From: Pachypanchax playfairii
Lineage: Eukaryota; Chordata; Actinopteri; Cyprinodontiformes; Aplocheilidae
Assembly: GCA_006937955.1 (NCBI GenBank)
Contig: SSNP01000138.1
Location: forward strand, 882,471 to 946,470
Length of the DNA: 64,000 nt
Reading direction: 5' to 3'
Position 1 is the first letter of the stretch, and every line of letters starts with the position of its first letter. The notes beneath the pieces are model-generated. The model searched no databases and was not told where the DNA came from. It saw nothing but the letters and a program-made list of their open reading frames with translations. The position numbers and the translations under genes were made by a program. Shown here piece by piece: positions 35,159 through 47,190 of the stretch.

Positions 35159-35922
35159 GTCTAAAAATGTCACCACATAGAAATCACAATTACAGTTCCT
35201 TTAAAGCCATCCTGTAAAAACCATATCACAATGTACAGTACTGTGCAAAAGGCAGCAGAAAAAATCTAAATGAAATCTATATTTGTTGTAAGCAGCTGTA
35301 ACTTTAAAACAGCAGCAATTCTTCATATGCAGCCAGTTTGTGAAGGAACTCTGTCATTACTTTCTGTGTCCTTCTGTCTCTTCATGTTCTCCCCAATATA
35401 ATCCATGATGTTGAGTTCAGGTCTGCATGCAGCATGAAGGATAAATCTCTATGATTGTTTCACTCTACAGCTTTTCTAACAGCATCCTGCTAAAGCAAAA
35501 CAATAACAATATTTACATGTTTGTCTCATTAGAACACCTGGATTCCAGAAAATCCCGGAGTTTGTGCAAACCAACACTGTTTAGAAGGAAACTGATGTTC
35601 ACAGCACATATTGATACAATTTGCATTTTTCAAATGGATAAAAAATAATCAGTTACAATTTACACGTGAAATTATTGTACAACTTTGTAAAATAAACAAT
35701 ACTTTACTCCACATTTTTGTTTATTACATCACATACTGTGAGCACGTACATAACTGCTTGGACTAAAAGAAGTATCATGTTTGAGCTAAAAGAGATTCAA
35801 CAAACATTTCCACGTGTAACATAATCACCCAAGAATTAATAAATTATTGATTTTCTGAAGTCATATGGGTTCATTTTACCTCCGGTCAGGGTCTGTCTTT
35901 GACAACTAATCTATTGACTTAC

Positions 35923-35999
35923 AGAGAATCTACAAAAGTTGTAGCAAAAGAAGCTACTTCACTTGCTAAATGTGCTAAACGACCAACGACACAAAGTCT
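35923..35999 (-). other. spag1: predicted noncoding first exon of spag1
   Basis: A strong donor (TTCTCT|GTAAGTC, minus strand) ends at 35923. An acceptor (TTTTTAG) lies just before 35160, giving a leader that joins two bases before the ATG at 35158. The upstream limit is not determined; the X-box at 36000-36013 suggests transcription starts close by. No upstream ATG was checked exhaustively. Confidence 0.5.
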
Positions 36000-36013
36000 G
36001 TTGCTATGGTAAC
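36000..36013. promoter_or_regulatory. X-box (RFX site) in the spag1/fbxo43 divergent promoter
   Basis: GTTGCTATGGTAAC matches the RFX X-box consensus (GTNRCC N(0-3) RGYAAC type) as an almost perfect inverted repeat. RFX factors with FOXJ1 drive motile-cilia genes, and spag1 is one such gene. The site is 77 bp from the predicted spag1 leader donor. An E-box CACGTG lies at 36050-36055 and a GACGTCA core at 36163-36169. Confidence 0.75.
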
Positions 36014-36119
36014 CACCCGCGGAAGACCAGCTGAGTGTTAAATCGGAAACACGTGACACTAGGAATCCAAATTTGAAAATGGTGTTTCAGCAGCTTCATA
36101 CAGAAATATCTAAGTTTTA

Positions 36120-36202
36120 GGAACAGGAGGGGTGGACGCTCAGGAACCGAACCTGAGGCGAGGACGTCATTTCTACAACCTGCAGCGTCGTTTTATCTGA
36201 AC
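36120..36202 (+). other. fbxo43: predicted noncoding first exon of fbxo43
   Basis: A consensus donor (GAAC|GTAAGTG) ends at 36202. The matching acceptor (GACTTTAG) ends at 37614, ahead of the fbxo43 ATG. The start is only a guess within the GC-richer 36100-36200 stretch. It places the two promoters within about 200 bp of each other. Confidence 0.45.
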
Positions 36203-37614
36203 GTAAGTGTGTCGTATTGGTATTAATTTGGGGGTTTTAAGGTTAACGCTGCTCGGAAAATACTGTCTCATATGCTAAATGCGCAGAACGCACGTCATAA
36301 ATGAATCTAACTTTTAAACCTATGGACATTTGTTCATTTTAATAACATTTTTGCCCGGCCCGCAGGTGTTTTCATGAAATGCTCATTAATTGGTCTCGTG
36401 CTCACGCCCTATTTTTCTATTACAGTGACCTTTTCACAGTATAATCGATTTAAAACCCCTCTCAACAATAAAACACAGTTTTACAGCACTAAACGAAAGG
36501 AGGTAAGTTGTTGGTTTGGGCCGTTAAAACTCTTTACATTGACATTTTAGAGAGCACGTGACTGGTGAGTAGCGCGCCATTTGTTTCTTTACAGGTGTGT
36601 GGACTGGTGAAATGTACCTGCTAGACCTAAATGTGTATTTAAATATATAAAAAAGATGATAAACATTAGTTCAAATGTGAGAAATTTAATTTAACTGTAA
36701 ATACTTCAGAACTTTAATTCTCTATTTTATTAGTTTTTAGTATTACTATTTTATGTAGTTTTTGTAAACGAGTATTACATTATCTTGATTATTTTCATTT
36801 TAATCTTATCCATCTTATTCCTAATCCAATGAGACCTGGCGTGAATTATAGGTGTGACTTCCCACAGTATGGAACCTGTTTGTTTGCAGTTTCTTCAGGT
36901 GTTGGGGTTTATCTTACTCTTTCCCCGTTTGTTTAGACACCCCCCACCCCCCCAACGTAGTCAGCACACTCTGTTGCACTGTGTGTTTGTGCATGTGTTG
37001 TTTATTTTCATCTCTATAGTCTGTTTAGATACACAATTATTGCATTTGTCAATCGCGGTATTTTATTTTGAAGAATTTGCTATTATTTTTGACCGGATTG
37101 TCTCGTTTGGCTGTCCGATTAGAGTGAGTTTTGAGGTATCAAAGTAGTTCAGAGGTGAAAAAAGCTTTATGAAGTGTCACAAGACTTTGCTGGAGTAAAG
37201 TGAAATATTACTTCTGACTTTGCTATACAAGAGACGAACAAGACATTGAAAGTATCAAATTTTCCTTGAGATGACAGAGTAGCATTCTGTCAGCTCATTG
37301 GTCAGGCAATGAAACCTCTGCTGATTGGTCCTCCTCTGAGCGACAGTGATGAAAACTTAAAAATTTCTCAACTTTCTGTGATTGTATCACATGCCTACGT
37401 ATTCATGAGTGCAAAATTGGACATGAGGATTTTCACCTTTCGCTTAACAGGAGGGACACTTGCGATCATCTTTTTGTAACACTTGTCCCATAGAAAATGG
37501 AGGAGAGGTGATGTTGCCTCCTGTGTGTCGACCCCATTAAAGTTATTTCACTTCTAAGAGCTGCCTCAGATTTGAACTCCAATACCAGTTTTATTTTGTT
37601 TTTGTTGACTTTAG
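36203..37614 (+). other. predicted fbxo43 5' intron; no polr2k visible
   Basis: AT-rich DNA without a supported coding exon. In mammals POLR2K lies between FBXO43 and SPAG1. I looked for its zinc-ribbon pattern (CxxC...CRECGYR) on both strands here and in 35161-35999 and did not see it. Confidence 0.5.
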
Positions 37615-37655
37615 ACTTCTGTGAGGAGCATCAAGGGAACACAAGAGGAAAGGCA

Positions 37656-40600
37656 ATGCAGTGCACTCCAGAATCTAACGTCCAACCACAAAACTACAAA
37701 CCCCAGCATAGTTATGACTATACTGACAGTGGATACTCAGATTTGTTCCACAGCCCACGGAACATCATTGGAATGGACTCCTGTAGCTCCATGTTTCCTG
37801 CAGAATTCAATGACACTCCTAAAGAGAACTTTAGGTTTACTGTGACTCCTAAAGAAAAGTCCAGAGAATCCAAGTCTTTGGGCACAGACTGCAGGGAAGT
37901 GCAGCAGTCTTCTGCTGTTAACTGGTGTGAAACGCCAAAAGTATGTAAGAGAAATGCTTCACTGCGGCACAGACTTCCAATGTGCAAACCTGCTACAGTC
38001 AACAATAACAGTACAACATCCCTTTCAACTACAACTACTGAATCCACCTTCAGTGTCATGTCTGAACAAAGGCTCCATGCATCATTTGAGTCTCTAGACA
38101 TTATGACTGATGGGCCTTCAAACACTTTAAAGTTGGACCAGGATCTGTTTCTGTCTGGTGGGAAGCGGCGTCTCTTTTTCACACAAATGAGGACATCAAC
38201 TCTCCAAGATGACAGACTTGATGCTTGTCACCTCCCTTCATTTGAGAGAAGTGTTTCCCTCATAGAAACAGAAATCAGTGAAAACATCTCATCTGACCAA
38301 ATGGATTTAGATACTCCAGGATTTGGCAAGTTGCTCCCCGTCTTTACACCAGAAATTAGTGACTCAAATATCCTCTGTGACAATGCAAGTTTTTTCTGCA
38401 CACCAACATCAGTGCAGACTCCCAAAGACATCAGGTAAATATTTTTGTTTACATTGAACTTGAACTACTTTTTCCATTTCCAGGAAGCATTACGCAAATG
38501 TAAACAACAAAAAGAATTCCGGCAATTAAACCAAAATTCCAAAACATTTGAATTTTAACATAAAATTACATTTGATAATGGCTAACACAAAGCAATGAAA
38601 GCACAAATACTGTATTGTCTATGCTAATAATACTTTGAAAAAGGCGGGGAAAAAAATACATTTTTCCTACATTATGTTACAGAACCAGGTCAGACTAACA
38701 CCTTTATGGAATTTCAAAAATTCTGAATTCCTGAAAAGGGGAAAACTCCAGATTGCAGTTTTAATGTTAAAATTTCCAAGTTTCTAATAAATGTTATCAT
38801 TTAAGTCTCTGTATATGTTGTATGTTTTTTAATAGAGAATGAACCAAATTCTTATGTATAATCTATTTTACTAACCCTGGAACAGGTCTGCGTGCGAGGA
38901 CAGCGGATTTTGTTCCCTGACACTTGATAAATCCCAAGACTCCTCAGTGGACCATAATGGCTCATTCCATGAGCTGCTCATCTCTGCTTCCAGAGGGAAT
39001 GGGGAAACCCCAAATCTGTCAGATACTAAGCGACGCTCTCGTTTCCAGCGTCAGTACAGACTTTCCACTCTTAAAGAAGGTGGCTCTCAATCTGAGGAAG
39101 ATCCGGTGGAAATAAAACATCACTGGCCCTCAGAGTGCGACAGCTATTCTAAAAAAGATGAGGTTTTTGAAGAAGCCACCCCTTCTAGTTTGCAATCTGC
39201 TAAATATTTCAGTAGTTTTTCTTCTGCAAAACATGTCTGGAGAACTCCATTAAGAGCATCTACATCCAAGCTCGAAAACACAACACGTAATTGTTCGGAT
39301 TCTTCTGATCCTGCTGTCACTCCTCTCAGAACCACCCCGATTAATCTTTCTTTGACACCAGCCTTACAGTTGGTTCATACTTTATGCCAGCACAAAGCTC
39401 GAATGTTTCCTGGTCGAAGTCCAAGCTTGGAGGAAGAGTTGAAGTCAACAGTCGCACTGGCCAAGAGTCCAGTCACCTTTAGGATGACTATGCCATTGGC
39501 TGGACTGATTGGCAGGAAAATGGGCCTTGTGAAGGTGGACATCCTCACAGAGTTGAAGAAAAGGAATCTCAAGCATGTCCTTGCCATTCTGTTAAGCAAG
39601 CTGAATGCTGAGACAATCTACAGGTAATGCATTCATGTTTCCAACAGATTTTATTATTTCTAGTGTAAAGTTTTAATGAATGTATTTGACACAAAAGTAA
39701 AGCAGTTTTTTGGTGCATTGTTTAATGCAACAGTGCTTCTTGACTAAGTCTTACACTGTTAGAAACCCTCTATTTCCCATGATGTCAGAGCCTCCCTTCC
39801 AACACTCTGAGGTAAACTTTCTCAGGGAGGCTGAGAAGTGTGATCCCCTATAGCTGGAGCACAATGTTGGGTCACCCTTTTTAAAATTGGGACCACCACC
39901 CCAGTCTGCCTCTCCACAGGCATTCTCTCGATCCACGCAAGACAACAAAGTTCAAAAGGCTTCCTAGTTTTAGCTTGATGGCTTGCATCATCTCTGGTGT
40001 CCACCAGTGGGTCTTCTGATTGCCACTTTGGCAGGGAAAAATAACTATCTAAACTTGGCCAACTCAGATTCCATTTCCCCAATGTTCCCTGATATATGCA
40101 GGAAAAACTCGTCTGGAGGTTTGAGCTGAAGGTTTCCCGGACAGGGTCCTCTGCCAAATTTTCCCAGTTCATCTTTGTTACTCATTTAGGTTTACTGGGT
40201 CTTTCAAGCACCCTCCCCTTCCACCAAATCCAGATCACCGTGAGGTGGTGACTACTCGACAGCTCTGCTTCTCTCTTTTATTCGAGGGTCCAAGACATTG
40301 GTCTTTGTCCTGATTATACTATTACTAAATCATAGACCTTCATCCCAAAGTGGCCTGGTGCCAGGCACACTTAGACCACCCCATGTTTGAACGTGGTGTT
40401 TTGTTTTGGACAAACCAAGCCTAGTATAGAAGTCCTATAACAAAATACAATCAGGGAGGCTCCAGATAACTGTCATTTTTCACATGGGCATAGGAGTCCT
40501 TCAGAAGAATGACAGAAACTACAAATATTCTGGCAGTGACAACTTGATGTCCTGGTGGATTTGGACTGCTTGTGTAACATCTGTACAATCCAGGAATTGC

Positions 40601-43600
40601 CTCAAGCCACCAGTAGTGAAACTGACCCTAGTCAGTATTGGCAGTTTAGGCCACTGCTGGTGGTGTATTGGTGTGGAGGATATTTTCTTGGCATACTTTG
40701 AGACCTTAGTCCCAATTGAGTATTGTTTAAATGCCATATCCTACCTGAGTATTTTTGATTATATTCATCCTTTAAGACCACTGTGTATCCATCTTCTGAT
40801 GGGTACTAGCAAGGTGTACCCAATGAAGCGGCGAATGAGGTTACTTCCAATACAAGACGTTGCTGAAAAATAAAACAAAAGCAGCAATTCATCTTATAAT
40901 ACTTATTTTATAAAGTTAAAATGTTTAAGAATTATAGGCATACTTATTGAGTGATCAAAATCTTGGGCTTAAAAATGAATGTGCTTTCATTTTTATCCTC
41001 AACTAATTTGTTTAACAGGTGTGGTAAGGTGTGCAAAATCTGGAGAGAAATTATCCAACAGGACAGTTATGCTAGCCTAAGGAGAAGAAACTACCTGAGT
41101 GAAGTAGAGGCGGCTCTTGAGGTAATGTTTTTTTTTCTTTGTCACCATTATTACACTTGGGCTCAATCCCATTTAATCCATCCACCCTCACTCTTTGACC
41201 TCTCTCTCCATTTTACTTGTTCATGTCAAGAAAAGTGTTTGTCTAAAGTATTTGATTTGGCAAGGAGAATGGGGAGTGTCCCCACTTCTCTGCCTTTGAA
41301 ACCTGAGATTTTACAGGAATGTTCTTTGTAAGTGAGAGGGTGGCGAACATCCCAGGATGCATTGAGAATCACTGCCAACATGGTTTAAATAAACAGAAAA
41401 GCAGATTTATTTTTGAAAAAGTATATCTAAACTTTTGACTGGTAGTGTATATGACATTTTGTCAATTGTGTATGGGGGAATCACAGAGCAAATTTCATTG
41501 TACAGGTTCCATTTGAGTTCTCAGTTATAAATGGCAGGGTCTTGGAGGCTTTAGGTGTTTCTCTCATTCAACGCACCTGATTGATGCAAGGGGATCCACA
41601 ACAATTAACGATGTGTTAACAGGCTTCTGCTGCAACTACTGACATCCTGAGGATATGAGTCAGGTGTGTTAAAGAAGGGGAAACATCTATAACATGCTGG
41701 GTAGTGCCCTTTAGACCTGGAGTTTGACATCCCTGATCTACACTCTGGGGTCATGTGACTTGCGTGAAAGGGTCTGGAGAAGCTGCAGTAAACATTGTGC
41801 TGCCTGAAACATTTAGTATGATCGTTTTGGTGGTGGGTCGGAGTTTGTCTGGGGTAGCAGATCTGTAGAGCAACACACAGACCTGTAAAGTAGAATCCGT
41901 GACATCCTGGCTGCAATTTGATATTAGGATAAAATTAAGGATTATACTATCGGAAATCTTTTGACCAGTTGTTAGAACCTTTGCTAGTGCTGTAGGTCCT
42001 GGGTTCATGTGGCAACAGTGTGCAGGTAGTTCCTGGAGGATGAAGCAATTGATACCATTGACTGCTCTGTATGTTCATCTGACCTAAATACGATAAACTA
42101 CTTTGTTCTATTTTTTGGGGGAGTTGCTGTAAGGGCATTTCAGAAAGTTTGACTAGCCTGTCACAAAACTTTTTCAAATTAAATTTATTGATTTCAAATT
42201 GATGCCAATGCCTATTGAGACAGAACATAAAGTTAAAGGTGCAATATGGAACATTTTCATAAAAAGCTATTTTTAATAACATTAATACGTCAACGAGCTG
42301 TTTAGAGGGGTGTAGAATGAAAATACACTATTTCCTTTAACAATTTGAGGTCAGATCTTTCTTTTGACGGGCACGATGGTGGAATTTTGTTTTGTTGTAG
42401 CTGCAGCATGCGGGCACTGAATGCTAGGGTGTTCGTGTTCAAGTACAAGTGGATTTTACCTGCGTGTGGTAGTGAGGGTTTTGGGAAGCCCCTCTGCATA
42501 ACGTGGGGTGCAAAGCATAAAAACCCCAGCACCTCACACTTTAACAAAGTATCCTATCCATATATTGGGAAAATATATATTTGTGTTTTTTTCAGTATAT
42601 TCATATGTAGATGCATATTTGAAAAATAACTTTTTTTAAGTATTAAATTTACCTCATTCAACAGTCCTACATGACTGCAGGACTGTTGCCCTGAACATCC
42701 CATATCATGAAAGTCTTGGAGATGCTTATATTTGTCCACCTAAATAAACAAACAAGCTCCTTTCAGGACTCGCTGCAGTTTGCTTATTGCCATGGGGTTG
42801 GAGTGGAAAACGTCATCATATACCTGCTTCAACAAACCCACTGTCATCTAGACAAAGCAGGCAGCACTGTGAGGATCATGTTATTTGATTTCTCTAGTGT
42901 GTTTAACACAATTCAGCCTGTTTTACTGTGTAAAAACCTCCAGAAGACACAGGTAGATGCCTCCACAATCACCTGGATTAAGGACTACCTCACAAAAGGA
43001 CCACAGTTTAAGAGACTGAAGGATTGTGTGTTGTGAGCAGGTGATCAGCAGCACAGGAGCACCACAGGGGACTGTACTCTCATCATTCCTTTTCACTCTG
43101 TACACCTCAGACTTTCAGTACAGGTCAGAGTTCTGTCATCTACAAAAATACTCTGATTACTCTGCAGTTGTTGGTGGATCAGAGACTGATTCCAGAGAAC
43201 TGGTGGACCACTTTGTGTCCTGGTGTGGAAACAATCATCTCATCTTGAATGTGAAGAAGACAAAGGAGATGATTGTGGATTTTATGAAGAGCAGCAACAT
43301 GCCAAAACCCGTTTCCATCATGGAGAAGAAGTGGAGGTGGTGGAGGAGTATAAATACCTGGTGTTCACCTGGACAACAGACTGAACTGGAGACACTGTGA
43401 TGCTGTTTTTTAAAAAAAATGACAAACTCAGAACTTCATCTGCGTAAGAAGCTTCAGTAGACTGTCACATGACAAGCTGAAAAACTTGCTCCCATCTTAA
43501 AACTCTATAACAAAGTAAAGCACTGTTGCTTGGACTGGAACCAATTTTATACTAGAATTTATTCATTTTAAAGTTACTGATCCATTTGCTGTTTGTGTCA

Positions 43601-44129
43601 TAGCATGGAGGTGCTGTCCATGTCTCAGTCGCAGAGACCAGATATGCACTTTCGAAGAGATCAGCCTTGAAGACTGTTCAGGCCCAATCCAGAACTTTAA
43701 GCTACTCTACTCCCCAGTCCGCAAACAGCACTTTAACGTCTTTACAGCACAGTGCCTCAAGCACGGCCAGTGGAAGCAAACGAGAGAAGTTTCTGGAGGT
43801 AAGCTCTTGTAAATAATGTAATAAAAATTACAAAGTGGGAGGACATTCAAATTAAGTAATTTTGAATAACTGTCTTTTAGGTTGCTAAAACCCTTTTTGT
43901 TGATGAATCCCTTAAGCCTTGCCCTAGATGTCAACATCCTGCACGGTGTCATTCAGTAAAAGGAGAGGGTGTTTGCAGCAGAGCTGACTGTGGGTTTCAG
44001 TTTTGCATTTCATGTATGTGTGCATTTCATGGCTCCAGGGATTGTGGGAGTCAGCCTGCTGGTCGTCACAAGAAAGACAATCTACTTCCAGGAAGTGCTC
44101 GAAGCAAGCGAAACATCAGGAGACTATGA
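37656..44129 (+). CDS. fbxo43: FBXO43 (EMI2/Erp1), F-box and zinc-binding APC/C inhibitor
   Basis: Coding exons are 37656-38434, 38886-39623, 41019-41121, 43604-43798 and 43881-44129 (TGA), totalling 2064 nt or 687 residues (human about 708). An N-terminal beta-TrCP-type degron is seen (D24-S-G-Y-S28, DSGYSDLFHSP), then a second EDSGFCS (264-270). The F-box-like region is ~462-522 (DILTELKKRNLKHVLAILLS; VCKIWREII). The zinc-binding region (IBR-like) starts at C619/C622, with C637, C642, C647, C650, C652, H655 and C660. The C-terminus SKRNIRRL carries the RL tail that docks on the APC/C. Known role: cytostatic factor that holds vertebrate eggs at metaphase II; destroyed after CaMKII and Plk1 phosphorylation on fertilisation. 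ATG 37656 is the first in-frame ATG after the acceptor at 37614. The gene shares its promoter region with spag1. Confidence 0.95.
39740..40870 (-). mobile_element. decayed LINE fragment and unassigned repeat in fbxo43 intron
   Basis: The minus strand of 39822-40172 reads MNWENLAEDPVRETFSSNLQ ... ERQTGVVVPILKR. The latter is a phrase typical of fish LINE reverse transcriptases (ERQTGVVVPLFKKGD). 40180-40480 looks like further LINE sequence. 40484-40870 has an unassigned open frame without family resemblance, probably repeat-derived. Confidence 0.5.
41500..41745. mobile_element. palindromic MITE copy (hAT-like?), diverged
   Basis: It contains CAACGCACCTGATTGATGCA and GAGTCAGGTGTGTTAAAGAAGGGGAAACAT, with outer arms AGGGTCTTGGAGGCTTTAG and TAGACCTGGAGTTTGACATCC. 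These are the inverted halves of the element seen better preserved at 62718-62928. No coding capacity. Confidence 0.5.
42690..43405 (+). mobile_element. LINE reverse-transcriptase relic in fbxo43 intron
   Basis: Two plus-strand frames encode consecutive RT blocks: RIMLFDFSSVFNTIQPVLL, then STGAPQGTVLSSFLFTLYTS, KYSDYSAVVGG (the catalytic YxDD-type block changed to YSDY), WCGNNHLILNVKKTKEMIVD. The first frame closes at 43034 and the second starts at 43026, so a frameshift separates them. It is inactive, of the CR1/L2/Rex1 group, and in the same orientation as fbxo43. Confidence 0.8.
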
Positions 44130-44690
44130 GTAGAATAATTACGTCATGGTTTTCTATACAAAAGTCACTTAGCAGTTTTTTTGTCCCCCTTCCACAAATC
44201 CAGATAGCAAAGTTGTGGCTTGGGTGGCAAATACTTAAATGTTGTCTGACATATTCAGTATCATCTGTGCTTGTAGATGTACTTTTCCTTTTTTTTGTCA
44301 ACTTGGTTCTTATGTTTTTAATTATGCCTGTGAAAGCGGTCTCACCAGCTGTTTCAGTGATTTTGCTGCAGATCTACTTTTTCTGACACATTGACTAGAT
44401 TTTTTTAAATTTGTAAGATTTTCAGCTTTTACTATTGTGTGTTAACATTAAATTTTAAAAATGCTTATTTTTTTTTTCCTTTTTACATTTTGCCTATTGT
44501 CTCATTTGTAAAACTCCATTATCTTCACAAATGAGCTCACTGTTGTTTGGTGCCATCTAGCATCTTGATGTGTCCACTGCAATTACATCGTTTTGATGTT
44601 TGATTTTATACTACATGTAAGTAATTGTCAAGTTCAAAAAGTAATATCCTTTCTATGATTAAAGAGATTTTGAAGTGCCAAAGGAGAAAT
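44130..44690 (+). other. fbxo43 3' UTR
   Basis: AT-rich sequence after the fbxo43 stop with a candidate ATTAAA near 44659. No coding exon is visible. The open frame 44003-44386 is a shadow of the last exon extended through UTR. Confidence 0.5.
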
Positions 44691-44937
44691 GCAGCTGTTG
44701 TAGTTTTGTTTGGCGTTCTTTTCTTCACAGCCTTTACAGCCTTATTGTAACTTGAACGTGCGTCAGCTTCCGTATGATCCTGAAATACCTCTACATGAGA
44801 CTGTTTCGCTCTATCTTTTCAACAGAATCTATAACATGCACTTTTAAATTTCTGAAGTGTATAATGAATGGGGAATTTCTAACAGGTAAGAGGATTTTTG
44901 ACTTTTGATAGTTTTTGTAATTTATGATATTTTTCGT

Positions 44938-46687
44938 TGTCAAACTCATTATACGCTGTTCACAAAAAGTTAGAGATTTTCAGGTCAACTTTCAGGATGA
45001 ACCTAGGTTGTACTGTGACATTTAGTGAAGGTCACATTAAGTTCATCTCTAAACTTTTGGTTGTACGTTTTCAACATTTCAGTGCTTTTTACACATCTTG
45101 TTCTCTAATAAGGAGTTTAACAGATAAATTCACAAGCAATTTGATCCATGAATTGACTAATAAATTTCCTGTATAAGAGTTGGTATTTAAACAGCCTCAT
45201 GTTCACACCGTGAGACCAAGACCAACCTAACAGATGATCAACAGGACCGTGACAATGTGAGGCTTCAAACAGGATGTTTAGATTGAAGAGGCTACTGAGC
45301 TTGGAGTGTTACAGAGTGTCATCAGCAGGTTGTAACAGAAAGCAGAGTGGACATCCTTTGTCCACGTCCCACGCTGATGATGCTTCATTGTGAACAGAGT
45401 CCTGTGAAATCAAATAATGATGGTTACTCATGTTCCAAACTCTTCTCCTCTGTTATCCCCCGATGGTGGAATGACCTACCAAACTCGGTCCGATCCTCAG
45501 AGTCGGCAGCTACTTTTAAGAGCAGACTTAAGACTCACCTCTTTAAAGAACACTTTCAGTCTTAATGTAGGATTGATTTATGATAGCGATTTGGGAGTTT
45601 ATCTCTACAAAAAAAAAAAAATTGATACACTTGATGTATCAGCGTCGGAATTAAACTGGACTCCAAACAGTCCGCCTCCTTATATTGTTTCCTTCTCTTT
45701 GATTTCTTGCTTGTATGTTCTCTCAATGTAAGTCGCTTTGGATAAAAGCGTCTGCTAAATGACAGTAGTAGTAGTACTCAACTTCAAGGACATTTAAGGA
45801 GCTGAGAGGCACCAAGTGTCACATCAGACCTTTAGAAACTGTTTACATCAGTGTCTGTGTTAGATGACCTGCATGGGAACCTGAACACACCACCAGGTAC
45901 AGGTGTTGTCTTGGACCTATAGGAGCATTTATGCTAGATGAGGGACCAGTGGGCCTCCGTGATGTTCTCTGATGAAAGTCAGTTCACATTGAGTAGAAAT
46001 GATGATGGAGGCAAACAATGTAGGAGACATTAAAGAGAGCTCAATGGTGGTGTTACAATGTGGACAGGTGTCTAGTCGATACAGAACTGTTTTACACTTT
46101 GTGACTAGTCCAAACCACCTGAATAGCATCATTTATCCAGTCATTGTGTCCCTGCATGAACAACACAGGCCTTATTTCATCTCCATGCACCATAATGTTC
46201 TAGATCATTAGTCATTAGATCACTAGATCATTAGTGAACAGCTGCTGGAGACTGGGGCACCTAGAAGGAGGGACCTGGACTTTCTCCAGACATGAATCCA
46301 ATAGAATAGCTCTGGGATCAGCTAGGTCTCCGTGTAGACTCGTAACTCTGAACCCCAGAACCTCAATGACCTGAGGATCTTCAAGAAGAGTGTGATGTCA
46401 TTCCTCAACAGACAATAAGTCAACTTGTGAACAGCATGAGACGTCGTTGTCAAGCTGTAATTGATGCAAAAGATCACATGACTTGTTATTGTGACATTGA
46501 CACGTTGTGGTTTATTCACTAGCTGTTGTTGGATTTTGTTTCAGTAAACTGTCAGATGAAGACATCACCATCACATACTTATACTATCCTGTTTTCATAA
46601 TGTAACATCACTGTAGTGGGAACTTTTTCCATAAATTTTACCCAAAAGCCGAATATCTCAAAACTTTTTGTAAGTAGTGAGTTTGAC
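44938..46687 (+). mobile_element. decayed Tc1/mariner-type transposon with terminal inverted repeats
   Basis: The left end TGTCAAACTCA...CACAAAAAGTTAGAGATTTTC (44938-44983) is the imperfect inverse of the right end GAATATCTCAAAACTTTTTG...TGAGTTTGACA (46651-46688). Transposase traces on the plus strand end in SMRRRCQAVIDAKDHMT, like the MRRRCQACI/AVI C-terminus of a Tc1/mariner group. Stops are frequent. The element is split by an L2-type LINE tail at about 45360-45780. Confidence 0.7.
45360..45780 (+). mobile_element. L2-type LINE 3' end nested in the Tc1/mariner relic
   Basis: The plus strand reads SKLFSSVIPRWWNDLPNSVR then SSESAATFKSRLKTHLFKEH, the last residues of fish L2 LINE ORF2. It ends in GTCGCTTTGGATAAAAGCGTCTGCTAAATGACAG followed by a short TAG repeat, which is the conserved L2 3' tail. 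Confidence 0.85.
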
Positions 46688-46925
46688 ATCTTTGTAAATA
46701 ACAAATTTAAATATGTATGATTTAGTTTGCTACCGTTGTTTAGTTTTATTAGAATTTTAAGACTTTGCTTTAATTATCATTTGAATATTTACATATTCTC
46801 TCTAAAACGAGCTCTCTGATAAACTATTGGCACACTTTTCCATAGATTTAAAAAAAAAAATTTATATCAACCCAATGCAAAGAGTTAAGCCCAAACTACT
46901 AATACCCTTTATTTTTTCTTCCCAG

Positions 46926-47190
46926 TGTTTCTCAGGTGTTCCCTCATACGACAAAGAGACTGGACGTTTTGTTGTGATGAATGAAGCAGTTTGCACTGAT
47001 TTTTTTCATAAGACAATCTTAAAACCGTGAATTGAAGATTCCTTATTGTAAGTAGTGATTTGTTTTTCTTAGTAGCAACAATAAGAAATGTTTTCTTTCT
47101 TTCTAGAAATCTTTTTACAGTGGATAGAGAGCAAGGAGTTCAGTGGCTCAAAGAACATTTCTACAAAAGTGATTACTGTTTCAAATACAG
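46926..47190 (+). CDS. rgs22: RGS22, two exons from the N-terminal region
   Basis: Exon 46926-47026 (CFSGVPSYDKETGRFVV, MNEAVCTDFFHKTILK) and exon 47107-47190 (NLFTVDREQGVQWLKEHFYK, SDYCFKY) align with the recalled human RGS22 N-terminal segments TFSEAIRFNADYGVFEVAND and LSREEGIKWIKKE...CYFEYR. The donor after 47026 is weak (CC|GTGAAT); that after 47190 is good (AG|GTATTA, phase 2). I cannot find the first exon with the LVDYFNEFLSLP-like sequence upstream, nor any exon between 47190 and 56387. The fragment may belong to an interrupted gene or pseudogene. Confidence 0.7.

Noticed and set aside
37572..37655. Extension of fbxo43 upstream to an ATG at 37572
   Set aside because: It runs through the polypyrimidine tract and acceptor (GACTTTAG at 37614), so it is intronic.
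40484..40873. 129-codon ORF as an fbxo43 alternative exon
   Set aside because: No family similarity, poor splice context and neighbouring LINE remnants; more likely repeat-derived.
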